Assembly (NCBI GenBank): GCA_024402765.1
Contig: JAKSTC010000010.1
Location: 1 to 36,398 of the forward strand
Source of the DNA: Alphaproteobacteria bacterium
GTDB lineage: Bacteria; Pseudomonadota; Alphaproteobacteria; Rs-D84
Reading direction: 5' to 3'
DNA length: 36,398 nucleotides
Positions 16,827 through 25,394 of this stretch are shown in pieces. How positions within the stretch are numbered: position 1 is the stretch's first letter; each line of letters starts with the position of its first letter. The notes beneath the pieces are model-generated. The model saw nothing but the letters and a program-made list of their open reading frames with translations. It had not been told where the DNA came from and made no database searches. A program made the translations under genes and the position numbers.

Positions 16827-18101
16827 ATGACAGAATTGGTTCCCATTTTAAATAAACAACAAATATGCGCTTTTAATACGATTGAGGGCACAAACTCTAA
16901 TGTCTTGATTCTGGGACAGGCGGGGACAGGAAAATCAACTTTTGTGAATTATCTTAAAACAGCATCAAAAAAACGTATTTTATGTGCATGTCCAACAGCG
17001 GTATCTGCATTAAATATTGGTGGACAAACAATACATTCACTTTTCCAGATTCAACCACGTGATTTTATTATGCCAGAATTGTTAAAGTTAAAGGCTAAAC
17101 CGCGTAATATATTAAATGCCACAGATGTATTAATTATTGATGAAATATCTATGGTTGCCCCCGATTTATTGGATGCGGTTGATATATTGGCGCGTATGGC
17201 ACGTCATAACAATGAACCTTTTGGTGGAATTCAGGTTGTCGCGATTGGCGATGTGTTTCAGTTGCCCCCTGTAATAACGCGTGATGCAGTGGGGTATTAT
17301 AAATCTGCATACGAACATGAAAACGCGTATTTTTTTGATAGTAATGTTTATAAACGCTCTAAATTCGTAAAATTTGATTTTGAAAATGTCTATCGTCAAA
17401 GTGATATAGAATTGTTGAACAATCTTACGCGTTTGCGTAATGGTGAGGCGGACGCGATAGAGTTTTTTAATAATTTACAAATATCTGATAATGAGCGCAG
17501 GGCAGATGCGGTTATAATAACACCTTTTCGTTCTGTGGCGGAAAATATAAACGCATCACGTTTGGCGCAAATAAATGCCCCAGAAATTACCTATACGGGT
17601 GAATTGTCGGGACAATTTTCAGAACATGATGTGCCTGCGCCATTGCGTTTGACGTTAAAGCAGGGCGCATTGGTTGTCTTTGTTAGAAATAGTGATAAAT
17701 GGCACAATGGTTCAATGGGGCGCGTTGTGTCGTTGGGGGCGCATGAAATAGTTGTGCAATTGTTTAATAAAAATCGTGATCTTGTGTCGGTCAGACCAGA
17801 AAAATGGCAAAAAATAGAATATGGTCGTGATGAAAATGACAGAATTACTGAAAATGAGATTGGATCATATAAACAATTCCCGCTAAATCTGGGATACGCA
17901 ATGACAATACACAAGGCCCAGGGCAAGACACTTGATTCTGTGGTGGTTGACATATCGCGTGGGGCATTTGCGCATGGTCAAACCTATGTTGCGTTGTCGC
18001 GTACGCGTAACTCATCTGATATGCATATTGCACATCCATTGCACAAAAGTGATGTTATTTTTGATTCGCGCGTGCTTGCTTTCGTGCACGACGAACCTTA
18101 A
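16827..18101 (+). CDS. Pif1-like SF1B DNA helicase
   Basis: 424 residues from ATG 16827; an upstream TTG at 16803 is rejected because it adds residues before the normal N-terminus. Walker A GQAGTGKS at 30-37, then CPTAVSALNIGGQTIHSLF (Pif1 motif Ia), Walker B LIIDEISMV, motif III GDVFQLPP, LNLGYAMTIHKAQGKT (motif V) and YVALSRTR (motif VI). Pif1 helicases unwind DNA 5' to 3' and resolve G-quadruplexes and stalled forks. Its 3' end overlaps the convergent gene by 47 bases. Confidence 0.93.
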   Translation: MTELVPILNKQQICAFNTIEGTNSNVLILGQAGTGKSTFVNYLKTASKKRILCACPTAVSALNIGGQTIHSLFQIQPRDFIMPELLKLKAKPRNILNATDVLIIDEISMVAPDLLDAVDILARMARHNNEPFGGIQVVAIGDVFQLPPVITRDAVGYYKSAYEHENAYFFDSNVYKRSKFVKFDFENVYRQSDIELLNNLTRLRNGEADAIEFFNNLQISDNERRADAVIITPFRSVAENINASRLAQINAPEITYTGELSGQFSEHDVPAPLRLTLKQGALVVFVRNSDKWHNGSMGRVVSLGAHEIVVQLFNKNRDLVSVRPEKWQKIEYGRDENDRITENEIGSYKQFPLNLGYAMTIHKAQGKTLDSVVVDISRGAFAHGQTYVALSRTRNSSDMHIAHPLHKSDVIFDSRVLAFVHDEP

Positions 18102-19047
18102 GTGCTATGGATTGAATTATTTCTTTGAATGCGTTTCCATTGGATTTTAACTCATCAAAATTAATGTTATGTCCATTAATCATTTCAGCAGGTGTTAGTA
18201 TTTTTTTACGTCCAATACTATTGCGGATAGCGTTTTCTTCTGCGTCAAATAACATTAGACCGTCTTCTGTTAAAACATTACGGAATTTAAATCCATCGAT
18301 TTGGTGTTCCAGCAGTGCCTGTTCAGAAATCTGGTATGCGATTACAAAATTACCGTATTTTTTTGGGAAATAAGATACAAATAAGTTTTCAGCATTATTT
18401 AAAATCCAGGCTGGAACAATTTTATATTGCAGGGTATATGAATCGAGCGCTGATACAAAAGATAGTGTTGAAAATTTATTTTTTGTTAATGGAACGACAG
18501 GCGCATGTTGTATAACCACTAGATTTTGCATAACCATAACGGTTTGAAATTTTGTGTATCTAAGTTTATGCATTTTTTCTTTCATCAATTGTTGAAAGTG
18601 GTATGCGATTACAGAACCATGACAATGTGTGTATATGGTAAGGTTTTGTATGTTTTTAATTGCTTGGTCAAAGTCTATTTTTTTGCCGTTATTATCGCTG
18701 ATACGTGGGGTGATTAAAATATCAAATAGGTCAATCACGTCTTTGGAAATTTTTTTGATTGGATCGACGATAATATTTTGTTGGGCGCGTTTAAATATCT
18801 GTTTGCGTTCAATATTAGTTTTGTGTGGAATAAGGTTAGAGGAGTCATAAGCTATTGCAAAAATATTAACATCTCTTGGAAGTAAATCTTGCAGTATAGA
18901 CATGTAATAATTTGGATGTTTTTCTTTTATGGTTTTTTCGCCACCAAATATAACCACAGATGGTGTGTCCACAGGAACATAATTTGTTTGTTTAGAACCA
19001 AAAACGTGGTCTGGTGTTTTTGGAACGCGTTGAAATAAGTTTATCAT
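18055..19047 (-). CDS. Unknown protein, possible alpha/beta-hydrolase with Cys nucleophile
   Basis: 330 residues, start ATG overlapping the rimI stop (ATGA), so translation is coupled. There is no signal peptide. NLTIYTHCHGSVIAYHF looks like the strand-elbow-helix of alpha/beta-hydrolases, with Cys where lipases have Ser (GHSxG versus THCHG). VVIFGGEKT and NIFAIAYDSS could be strands of the same fold. The C-terminus is Arg/Lys-rich (KVRRARKQARANQK). Not recognised as a known family, and the hydrolase call rests on one motif. It is the last gene of the lon-tsaB-rimI cluster. Confidence 0.6.
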   Translation of the reverse strand: MINLFQRVPKTPDHVFGSKQTNYVPVDTPSVVIFGGEKTIKEKHPNYYMSILQDLLPRDVNIFAIAYDSSNLIPHKTNIERKQIFKRAQQNIIVDPIKKISKDVIDLFDILITPRISDNNGKKIDFDQAIKNIQNLTIYTHCHGSVIAYHFQQLMKEKMHKLRYTKFQTVMVMQNLVVIQHAPVVPLTKNKFSTLSFVSALDSYTLQYKIVPAWILNNAENLFVSYFPKKYGNFVIAYQISEQALLEHQIDGFKFRNVLTEDGLMLFDAEENAIRNSIGRKKILTPAEMINGHNINFDELKSNGNAFKEIIQSIALKVRRARKQARANQK

Positions 19048-19439
19048 ATTTGCTTCTCCATAACTATTGCATCACTTCCATCTTCGTAATATTTTTTACG
19101 TATACCTATGTTGTTATACCCCATTTTTTTGTATAGATTAATTGCGGGAGTATTAGTTGAAGAAACTTCTAAAAATATCTTCTTAACAGATTGTTTTTTG
19201 CTTTCTTTTTCAATAAGTGTCATTAGTGCTGTTGCGGTTCCTGTGCGCCTATAATCGGGTGCAACACCGATTAAAATAAGCTCACATTCATCAGCAACAC
19301 ACCGGTATACCATAAATGCATTTTTACTGGCGATAATTTCTGCCCCAGATTTTTTTATTTCGGCAAAATCAGACGCCGCCCATTTGTGTTTGCGGTTTGG
19401 AAAACATAAACTATAAAGATTTTCTAAATCATTTAGCAT
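19044..19439 (-). CDS. rimI: Ribosomal-protein-S18-alanine N-acetyltransferase-like GNAT
   Basis: 131 residues from ATG 19439, which overlaps tsaB by 11 bases; a longer frame to 19517 lies wholly inside tsaB. GNAT motif A (LILIGVAPDYRRTGTATAL) binds acetyl-CoA, and the C-terminal NLYKKMGYNNIGIRKKYY is typical of RimI. The tsaB-rimI pairing is common in bacteria. It could acetylate S18 or other N-termini. Confidence 0.85.
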   Translation of the reverse strand: MLNDLENLYSLCFPNRKHKWAASDFAEIKKSGAEIIASKNAFMVYRCVADECELILIGVAPDYRRTGTATALMTLIEKESKKQSVKKIFLEVSSTNTPAINLYKKMGYNNIGIRKKYYEDGSDAIVMEKQI

Positions 19440-19968
19440 TTTGTTCTGCGTAACTGGGGCGCAGGTATAATGGCACCACCGGTTCGTCAATTTTGGTCGA
19501 TAATTTTTTATTAACAATATTGATTGCGCGAGTCAAATCAAATGGTTTGTGACCAACGGTTTGTGGCCATTCCATTTGTTTAACTTCCAGTGTATCAATA
19601 TCCATTGTGCACGGTTCAAAATTTTGTGCGCCAACAAAAAAATCACCACGACCAGAATCAATCGCAATAAACGCATTTGGAAATTCGTCCAAATATAGTT
19701 CAAATGCATTAACAGGAACAATTGGAATATTTAAACCCATTGCCAATCCTTTGGCGTATGCGATACCTAAACGGATTCCGGTAAAACTGCCGGGACCAAC
19801 GACAACGCCAATCGCATTTAAATCAGTCCAATTTACATTATTTTGTTTTAAAAATTGTTCTGTAATGGTTGGCAAATCCAACGACTGTTTTTCAGAATCG
19901 GCATGCAACAGTTTGCCGTCCAAAGCCAAATCAATACCAGTATTAGAAGTATTTATAATTAGAATCAT
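19429..19968 (-). CDS. tsaB: tRNA threonylcarbamoyladenosine biosynthesis protein TsaB
   Basis: 179 residues. TsaB is the inactive ASKHA partner of TsaD in the complex that makes t6A37. It begins MILIINTSNTGIDLALD and has VVGPGSFTGIRLGIAYAKGL, the family hallmark. t6A is the substrate of MtaB encoded elsewhere in the window. It starts 5 bases after the lon stop. Confidence 0.93.
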   Translation of the reverse strand: MILIINTSNTGIDLALDGKLLHADSEKQSLDLPTITEQFLKQNNVNWTDLNAIGVVVGPGSFTGIRLGIAYAKGLAMGLNIPIVPVNAFELYLDEFPNAFIAIDSGRGDFFVGAQNFEPCTMDIDTLEVKQMEWPQTVGHKPFDLTRAINIVNKKLSTKIDEPVVPLYLRPSYAEQNAK

Positions 19969-19973
19969 TTTTG

Positions 19974-21731
19974 TTACACCCTTAATCCAAAACCAATTTT
20001 GCTGGTTATTCCACCTGTTTTTCGCACAGATAACAATTCGTCTATTTTATCAACGGTAAAGTCTGTATTGATATCTTGGGCATTATTCTTTAATAATTGA
20101 CGGCGCAACAGGGCGGTTATTTCGCGTTGCAGTTCACGCACCCCCTGTTCAGATGTATAGTTGCGAATAATATGTCGTATCGCATCATCGCCCAGATTTA
20201 TATTTTGAATATCCCAACCAGTGTCCAATGCGGCGCGTTCAATCAGGTGGTCACGCGCGATTTGCACCTTTTCGTCTTCGCTATAACCCGGTATTTCTAT
20301 AATTTCCATACGGTCTTTTAACGCGTTTGACATATTCAGGCTGTTTGCGGTTGCGATAAACACAACATTCGACAGGTCAAAATCAACCTCTAGGTAATGA
20401 TCGCGGAAAGATTTATTCTGTTCAGGGTCCAAAATTTCGAGCAGGGCAGATTCCGGGTCGCCACGCCAATCGCGTCCCATTTTATCAATTTCGTCCAAAA
20501 CGATTACAGGGTTATTAGATTTACAGCGTTTAAGTGCGTCCATAATGCGACCGGTTTGTGCACCAATATAGGTTTTACGATGCCCGCGAAAATGCGCCTC
20601 GTCTGAAATTCCACCCAATGATATGCGTTGATATTTGCGCCCCAACGCGCCTGCAATAGATTTGCATAGTGATGTTTTACCGACCCCCGGTGCACCAACA
20701 AAACAAAGTATAGTCCCGCGGTTTTTGCCGGTTTTTTTCATAACGGCAATGTGTTCCAAGATTCTTTCTTTGATAGCCTGCATGCCCGAATGTTCAGTGT
20801 CCAAAATTGCGCGTGCATTGACCAAATCGATTTCTGCTTCTTCGGATTTGCCCCATGGCATAGATAACAGTTCGTCTAAATAGTTTTTGATTAGTCCGCC
20901 TTCTTGGGACATTTGACCCATTGAACGCATGCGTTTATATTCAGACATTGCTTTTTCTTTGGCTTCGGCTGGCATAGATGATTTTTCGATTCGGTTGCGT
21001 ATACTGAACGAATCGTTTTCGCCATCGTCATCACCCATTTCATGCTGAATGGCACGCAATTTTTCCTGCAGTATTGCGTCCCTGCGTCCATTTTCCATTT
21101 GTTGGTTAATTCTGCGGTTAATAGAGTCTTCTATTTTCGCAGTTTCAGCAATCAGACCAATTTGTTCCAGCAATAATATTAATTTTTCGCGCCATGTTGT
21201 CGTGCTAAGGATTTTCAAAGATGTGTCTGTATCGATTTCCAAAACATGCACGACCGTATCCACAAACGCCGCCATTTGGTAATTTTGCATAACGGCAACA
21301 ACCTTGTCTATTTTGGAACGACGAATATTTGGAATTTCTTTAAGTTTTTCTGCGACTTTATCGCGCAATACGATTGTTTGTTCAAATTCGGAATCGTCCA
21401 GCAATTCGATTGGTGTAACATCTGCCATAAATATATGTTTTGAAAATTCAATGTCAGATAGTTTTACGACCGCCGTTGTCTGTATGATTGTATGTAGCGC
21501 ACCATCAGGCATGTGCAGAACCTGGACAATATCACCGATTGTTGCGACATCATAAATATCAGACGGGCCATACGCCCTGTCGCTGGAACGTTGTGGTGCC
21601 AACACAATACGTTTGGTTTGTTTGGTGGCAGTTTCAATAACACGAATAGATTCAGGTGTGTCAACATACACCGGCACAGTCAGTCCAGGGTGAACAACCA
21701 AATCATGAACAGGTAGAATATATTCTTTCAT
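19974..21731 (-). CDS. Lon-type AAA+ protein lacking the protease domain
   Basis: 585 residues against about 780-810 for Lon. The N-terminal substrate domain is about 1-200, followed by the coiled coil (RRDAILQEKLRAIQHEMG). The AAA+ core has Walker A GAPGVGKT (346-353), Walker B VIVLDEID (409-415), ISDEAHFRGHRKTYIGAQTG (pore loop) and sensor/lid segments through LLRRQL. It ends TSKIGFGLRV, exactly where the peptidase domain would start. No Ser-Lys dyad region exists, and tsaB begins 5 bases later without protease remnants in any frame. All ATPase motifs are intact, so an unfoldase or chaperone role is possible (inference). A separate protease gene elsewhere cannot be excluded. Confidence 0.93.
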   Translation of the reverse strand: MKEYILPVHDLVVHPGLTVPVYVDTPESIRVIETATKQTKRIVLAPQRSSDRAYGPSDIYDVATIGDIVQVLHMPDGALHTIIQTTAVVKLSDIEFSKHIFMADVTPIELLDDSEFEQTIVLRDKVAEKLKEIPNIRRSKIDKVVAVMQNYQMAAFVDTVVHVLEIDTDTSLKILSTTTWREKLILLLEQIGLIAETAKIEDSINRRINQQMENGRRDAILQEKLRAIQHEMGDDDGENDSFSIRNRIEKSSMPAEAKEKAMSEYKRMRSMGQMSQEGGLIKNYLDELLSMPWGKSEEAEIDLVNARAILDTEHSGMQAIKERILEHIAVMKKTGKNRGTILCFVGAPGVGKTSLCKSIAGALGRKYQRISLGGISDEAHFRGHRKTYIGAQTGRIMDALKRCKSNNPVIVLDEIDKMGRDWRGDPESALLEILDPEQNKSFRDHYLEVDFDLSNVVFIATANSLNMSNALKDRMEIIEIPGYSEDEKVQIARDHLIERAALDTGWDIQNINLGDDAIRHIIRNYTSEQGVRELQREITALLRRQLLKNNAQDINTDFTVDKIDELLSVRKTGGITSKIGFGLRV

Positions 21732-21859
21732 AGTAATTAAAATATAGAATGTTTTTACAAATTTTCAAGGGCATAAATTTTATTGGTGCAAAACTTAAAT
21801 TATTCCGTCGCAAAAAGGTGTTTGCGTTATAAAGATTGAATTTTTTTGAAAAAAACTGA

Positions 21860-21888
21860 TTGATTTTACCCCTCGGGTTTAGTATTAT
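21860..21888 (+). promoter_or_regulatory. Promoter of secreted paralog 1
   Basis: TTGATT, 17 bp, TATTAT; the same sequence and spacing recur before paralogs 3 and 4. Confidence 0.75.
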
Positions 21889-21922
21889 TCTGCTAAAGGA
21901 AATCTACAAGGGGGACTGCACT

Positions 21923-22684
21923 ATGCGCAAACATATATTCACATTGGGTTTATTGTTATCATCATTTTGTATCATGCCCATAATGGCGGATGACTGGGTA
22001 TGGAACGGTCCAACAAAGGAAACAACTCAGGGCATGTATAAAGATAAGGCACGTAAGACACTCGCCACAGAGCATTGTTCTGATTGTTGTACAAACACAT
22101 GCTGGTTGCCAAATGGGACATATTATAATGAAAATGGAACAAAGATAATACATACGTGTAGTACTGAACCACCCGCACCAACTTGTAATTCTAAGATGAC
22201 ATATCCTTCAGGCAAAGGTGAGTGTTCTGGTTGTTATAGTTTAAAATCCAATTGGTGTTTGAAACCGACCACCGATGGTGTTGATAGGGGTTATGTGGCC
22301 CCCAATGGGGAAGGTGGGTTGGCTATTGAGAATATTAACCTTATTACTGGTTCCGGTGCCACCCCTTCTGTTAGTGAATTACGGACACGATTCTTAATGC
22401 ATTGGGCGGTACAATTTGATGGTAATGACGATCATATAATAAAGGGCAAGGCAGCATGTAGTACAAAAAATTCGATATCCACGGATGATAGTGTTTACAA
22501 CGACCCGGATGGCACATATTGTTGGTGTCAGATGACATCACCGAAAGAGACTAATTGGGTGTATCTCACTATCCTCACTTCTTGCCAAAGAGATTGTCCT
22601 ATGTTGTGTGCTGAACGAATCCAAGAAAACCAAAAAGTGCGTGAGAAATTGTTGAACAACATACAAGATGATACCCAACAATAA
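21923..22684 (+). CDS. Cys-rich secreted protein, paralog 1
   Basis: 253 residues from ATG 21923 behind AAGGGGGA; the in-frame upstream ATG at 21860 lies within the promoter and is rejected. Signal peptide MRKHIFTLGLLLSSFCIMPI, cleaved about residue 22. The family layout is CxxCC (CSDCC), then CWLPNGTYY, a variable middle and a C-terminal domain CWCQM...W...C...C...C followed by a basic helix. Conserved Cys suggests disulfides after export. No known family recognised; first of four paralogs in tandem. Confidence 0.8.
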   Translation: MRKHIFTLGLLLSSFCIMPIMADDWVWNGPTKETTQGMYKDKARKTLATEHCSDCCTNTCWLPNGTYYNENGTKIIHTCSTEPPAPTCNSKMTYPSGKGECSGCYSLKSNWCLKPTTDGVDRGYVAPNGEGGLAIENINLITGSGATPSVSELRTRFLMHWAVQFDGNDDHIIKGKAACSTKNSISTDDSVYNDPDGTYCWCQMTSPKETNWVYLTILTSCQRDCPMLCAERIQENQKVREKLLNNIQDDTQQ

Positions 22685-22735
22685 GTATAAAAATATACGT
22701 GTTTTACAAAAATATTTGTTTTTGAAAAAAAATGA

Positions 22736-22765
22736 TTGACTTTGATAGTGAGGTTTTGGTATTCT
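22736..22765 (+). promoter_or_regulatory. Promoter of secreted paralog 2 (diverged)
   Basis: TTGACT, 18 bp, TATTCT, at the same distance from the gene as in the other copies; the rest of the cassette has diverged. Confidence 0.6.
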
Positions 22766-22799
22766 TGCATTGAAAGACATATAAAAGGAGGAATGCACT

Positions 22800-23720
22800 A
22801 TGCATAAACACATATTTACGCTGGGATTAATATCAGCATCACTTTGTACCATGACCGCAATGGCGTCGGGTTTACCGAGTTTTGATTGTACTGATGTCTG
22901 GATGGACCAAAACAAAAAAACACCTGCCAAGATGGTTTGTGCGGACTGTTGTTATAATATGACTGAGAATGATAAAAAAAAGCTAAAATGTCTGAGTCTG
23001 GATGCGACTCTTCAGTATCGTAATTGTTGGCTTCCTCCTGCTGAAACGTATTTTGATGATCTCGGACGAGAGTTTAAACATAGCTGTTCTATGCTTGGAG
23101 AAAATGTCAATGTGAACGGAGAAGGAGAAATGTTCTGTGCTTCAACAATACTCTTTGAACGTGCAAAGAATGGAAAATGTGAGGAGACAGGTTATAAGGT
23201 GAATTGGATTAGTAGTACTACAGACTTCTTAAACCCTAATGTTGGAATTGATAATCTTGAGGATCATATTGGTTATGTTGGATATCACCATGATGTCAAC
23301 CCTAACGCAGTTAAAAATTTGCCACTGTTTGGAGAAGGCCCAATAACTCCATATGGCAATGAAGGACGATGGGTACTAGACTTTACTAAGGATGGTACGG
23401 TAAAAGCAAAGATGTACGGAACATCAGCATGCGAGGCAGGCGACCCCCTAGAGAAAGTTTCGGAGCCCGCAGAAACTATAGAACACGATGATGCAGGATT
23501 GGGTATACGTTGTTGGTGCAAAGTAACAAAAGTAGGCAACACATCCGCCGATAATAAATTGGACAAGCCGTGGACATATATAACATCTTTCACCAATCCC
23601 GATGATTGTGGTACCGGGTGTGCTAAATTATGTGCTACTAGTTATGCTGATACAGGTATCCGTGGCAATACTATGCGGAAAGCCTTGTTCAAGGCATGGT
23701 GGGAGAAAGAAAATAAATAA
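22800..23720 (+). CDS. Cys-rich secreted protein, paralog 2
   Basis: 306 residues, ATG 22800 after AAAAGGAGG. Signal peptide MHKHIFTLGLISASLCTMTAMA, cleaved after AMA. It has the family marks CADCC, NCWLPPAETYF, CWCKV, PWTYITSF and the closing C...C...C (DDCGTGCAKLCA), then MRKALFKAW. The middle holds an extra region of about 50 residues. It is the most diverged in signal sequence and promoter. Confidence 0.8.
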   Translation: MHKHIFTLGLISASLCTMTAMASGLPSFDCTDVWMDQNKKTPAKMVCADCCYNMTENDKKKLKCLSLDATLQYRNCWLPPAETYFDDLGREFKHSCSMLGENVNVNGEGEMFCASTILFERAKNGKCEETGYKVNWISSTTDFLNPNVGIDNLEDHIGYVGYHHDVNPNAVKNLPLFGEGPITPYGNEGRWVLDFTKDGTVKAKMYGTSACEAGDPLEKVSEPAETIEHDDAGLGIRCWCKVTKVGNTSADNKLDKPWTYITSFTNPDDCGTGCAKLCATSYADTGIRGNTMRKALFKAWWEKENK

Positions 23721-23742
23721 CCATGTTGCAAAGCATTATGTT

Positions 23743-23770
23743 AACACCGTCAATTTGGCGGTGTTTTTTT
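23743..23770 (+). terminator. Terminator after secreted paralog 2
   Basis: AACACCG and CGGTGTT around a 9-base loop, then seven Ts. Confidence 0.75.
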
Positions 23771-23823
23771 GTTGCGTTCTGTATTTTTTCTATAAAGATT
23801 GTGTTTTTTTTGAAAAAAACTGA

Positions 23824-23852
23824 TTGATTTTACACCTTGGGTTTAGTATTAT
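23824..23852 (+). promoter_or_regulatory. Promoter of secreted paralog 3
   Basis: TTGATT, 17 bp, TATTAT within the conserved 5' cassette. Confidence 0.75.
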
Positions 23853-23886
23853 TCTGTTAAAGGAAATCTAAAAGGGGGATTGTTCT

Positions 23887-24759
23887 ATGCGCAAACATAT
23901 ATTCACATTGGGTTTATTATTATCATCATTTTGTATCATGCCCACCATGGCGGATTATCCTAATGTATGGGCGAAAAATGTATGGACTGATGCAAAGATG
24001 GAGACAGACAGCTATCATGCTAGATTACGTTGCACAAGTTGTTGTGGAACGGAAAAAAATAGTAGTGTAAAACCAGAAATTCCAGTGTCACCCGACGACG
24101 ACAAAGTAAACGGGTTTGTTACTAAGAACGGTGTTACGTGTTGGTTGCCAAACGGGACCTATTATATGCGCGATCCGCGAGCAGGAAGCGGTTATAATAA
24201 GCAACTAATGAAATTTAGTATGTATGGCTGTACGGAAGAAACATCTCCAGTTTGCATAGAGAATCAGACGTATACGATTACGAGCAGCAACAGATGCGTT
24301 GCTACGTGTAATAGAGATGGTGGTACCTATGATATTGGAATTGATGTGTGTGTAGATTCTACGTGGAATGGATATTCATATGGGCATATAGATGGATTTC
24401 TCCAAGATTCCCCAGAGTCTTTTGTGTGGACTGTGGTATTTCATAATTCTACTTTGTTTCAACATGATTTCATGATACAAGGAATAGCTGCGTGCAGCGA
24501 TGATAGCAAGAATACGGAGCTGGCGACTACTACTCTTCAACAGGGCGACAAAACAGGTAAGAATTGTTTTTGCCGGATGATAGGGGTGTCCCAGGCCAGT
24601 CTGAATAATACATCTGGTAATAAAAATACATATTGGGAAAAAGTAAACTCATATAATGATGTTAATGCATGTGCCAGTAGTTGTGCCAGTAAGTGTGGTT
24701 ATACAGTTCAGACCGATCCTGATATGCGGAAAACAATGTACAAAAATTATGCCCTGTAA
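23887..24759 (+). CDS. Cys-rich secreted protein, paralog 3
   Basis: 290 residues, ATG 23887 behind AAAGGGGGA. The signal peptide differs from paralog 1 by one residue near its end (MPTMA versus MPIMA). Family marks are CTSCC, TCWLPNGTYY, CFCRM, YWEKVNSY and the final C...C...C (NACASSCASKCG), then MRKTMYKNYAL. An insert between CC and CWLP contains PEIPVSPDDD. The middle has CIENQTYTITSSNRCVATC, similar in pattern to paralog 4 (CISDVTYSEISGKCIANC). Confidence 0.8.
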   Translation: MRKHIFTLGLLLSSFCIMPTMADYPNVWAKNVWTDAKMETDSYHARLRCTSCCGTEKNSSVKPEIPVSPDDDKVNGFVTKNGVTCWLPNGTYYMRDPRAGSGYNKQLMKFSMYGCTEETSPVCIENQTYTITSSNRCVATCNRDGGTYDIGIDVCVDSTWNGYSYGHIDGFLQDSPESFVWTVVFHNSTLFQHDFMIQGIAACSDDSKNTELATTTLQQGDKTGKNCFCRMIGVSQASLNNTSGNKNTYWEKVNSYNDVNACASSCASKCGYTVQTDPDMRKTMYKNYAL

Positions 24760-24780
24760 TGGGCTTGCTGGGGCATTGTG

Positions 24781-25204
24781 GTGTCATCCCTGTGCTTGAC
24801 AAGTAATTCGTAGACAGAATTGTTATTTTTTACAAAAGGCTTTTTAGCCTTTTGTCATTCCGGCGTTTTTTGTCATTCCGGCGCAGGCCGGAACAGGGTC
24901 TTTAAAACCTGTGTTGCAAGGTTCGTTTTTGCGTTGCGTTCTTTGTTTTTTCACCCATCATAACCAATACTGATTTTATGACAAATATTGTAATTTCTTA
25001 GCCCTATTGCGGACCAAGTCCGCAATGACAAAAAACATAAATGTTTTTTGTAAAAATAATGATTTGTCATTCCGGCGCAGGCCAGAACCGCAATGACAAA
25101 ATTTATTTGCAATAAATTTTGTAAAATAAAAATGTCTACGAATATTTTAACTTTTACAATCCCTGTGCTTGACAAGCACAATTGCGAGCGAATGCGAAGC
25201 AATC
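24781..25204. repeat. Cluster of REP-like palindromic repeats
   Basis: The gap between paralogs 3 and 4 holds no gene. It contains several dispersed-repeat pieces: TGTCATTCCGGCG at 24853 and 24871 (the latter extending to GCAGGCCGGAA), a variant at 25065-25100, CCCTATTGCGGACC...GTCCGCAATGACA at 25002-25030, CCCTGTGCTTGACAAG at 24788 and 25160, and ATTGCGAGCGAATGCGAAGC near 25181. GGGTCTTTAAAACCTGTG at 24897 matches the inverted piece at the end of the window. A hairpin CAAAAGGCTTTTTAGCCTTTTG at 24833 may end paralog 3 transcription. Confidence 0.75.
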
Positions 25205-25227
25205 TAGTTGTAATGATGCATAAAAAC

Positions 25228-25394
25228 ATATTTTCTATAAAGATTGTATTTTTTTTGAAAAAAACTGATTGATTTTACACCTTGGGTTTAGTATTATTCT
25301 GCTAAAGGAAATCTAAAAGGGGGATTGTTCTATGCGCAAACATATATTCACATTGGGTTTATTGTTATCATCATTTTGTATCATGCCCGCGGTG
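25228..25394 (+). repeat. Conserved promoter/RBS/signal-peptide cassette (paralog 4 copy)
   Basis: Nearly identical to 23783-23949 (before and into paralog 3) and close to 21829-21985 (paralog 1). Identity covers the T/A-rich stretch, promoter, RBS and signal-peptide codons and stops at the start of the mature protein. Confidence 0.85.
25269..25297 (+). promoter_or_regulatory. Promoter of secreted paralog 4
   Basis: TTGATT, 17 bp, TATTAT, identical to the paralog 3 promoter. Confidence 0.75.
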
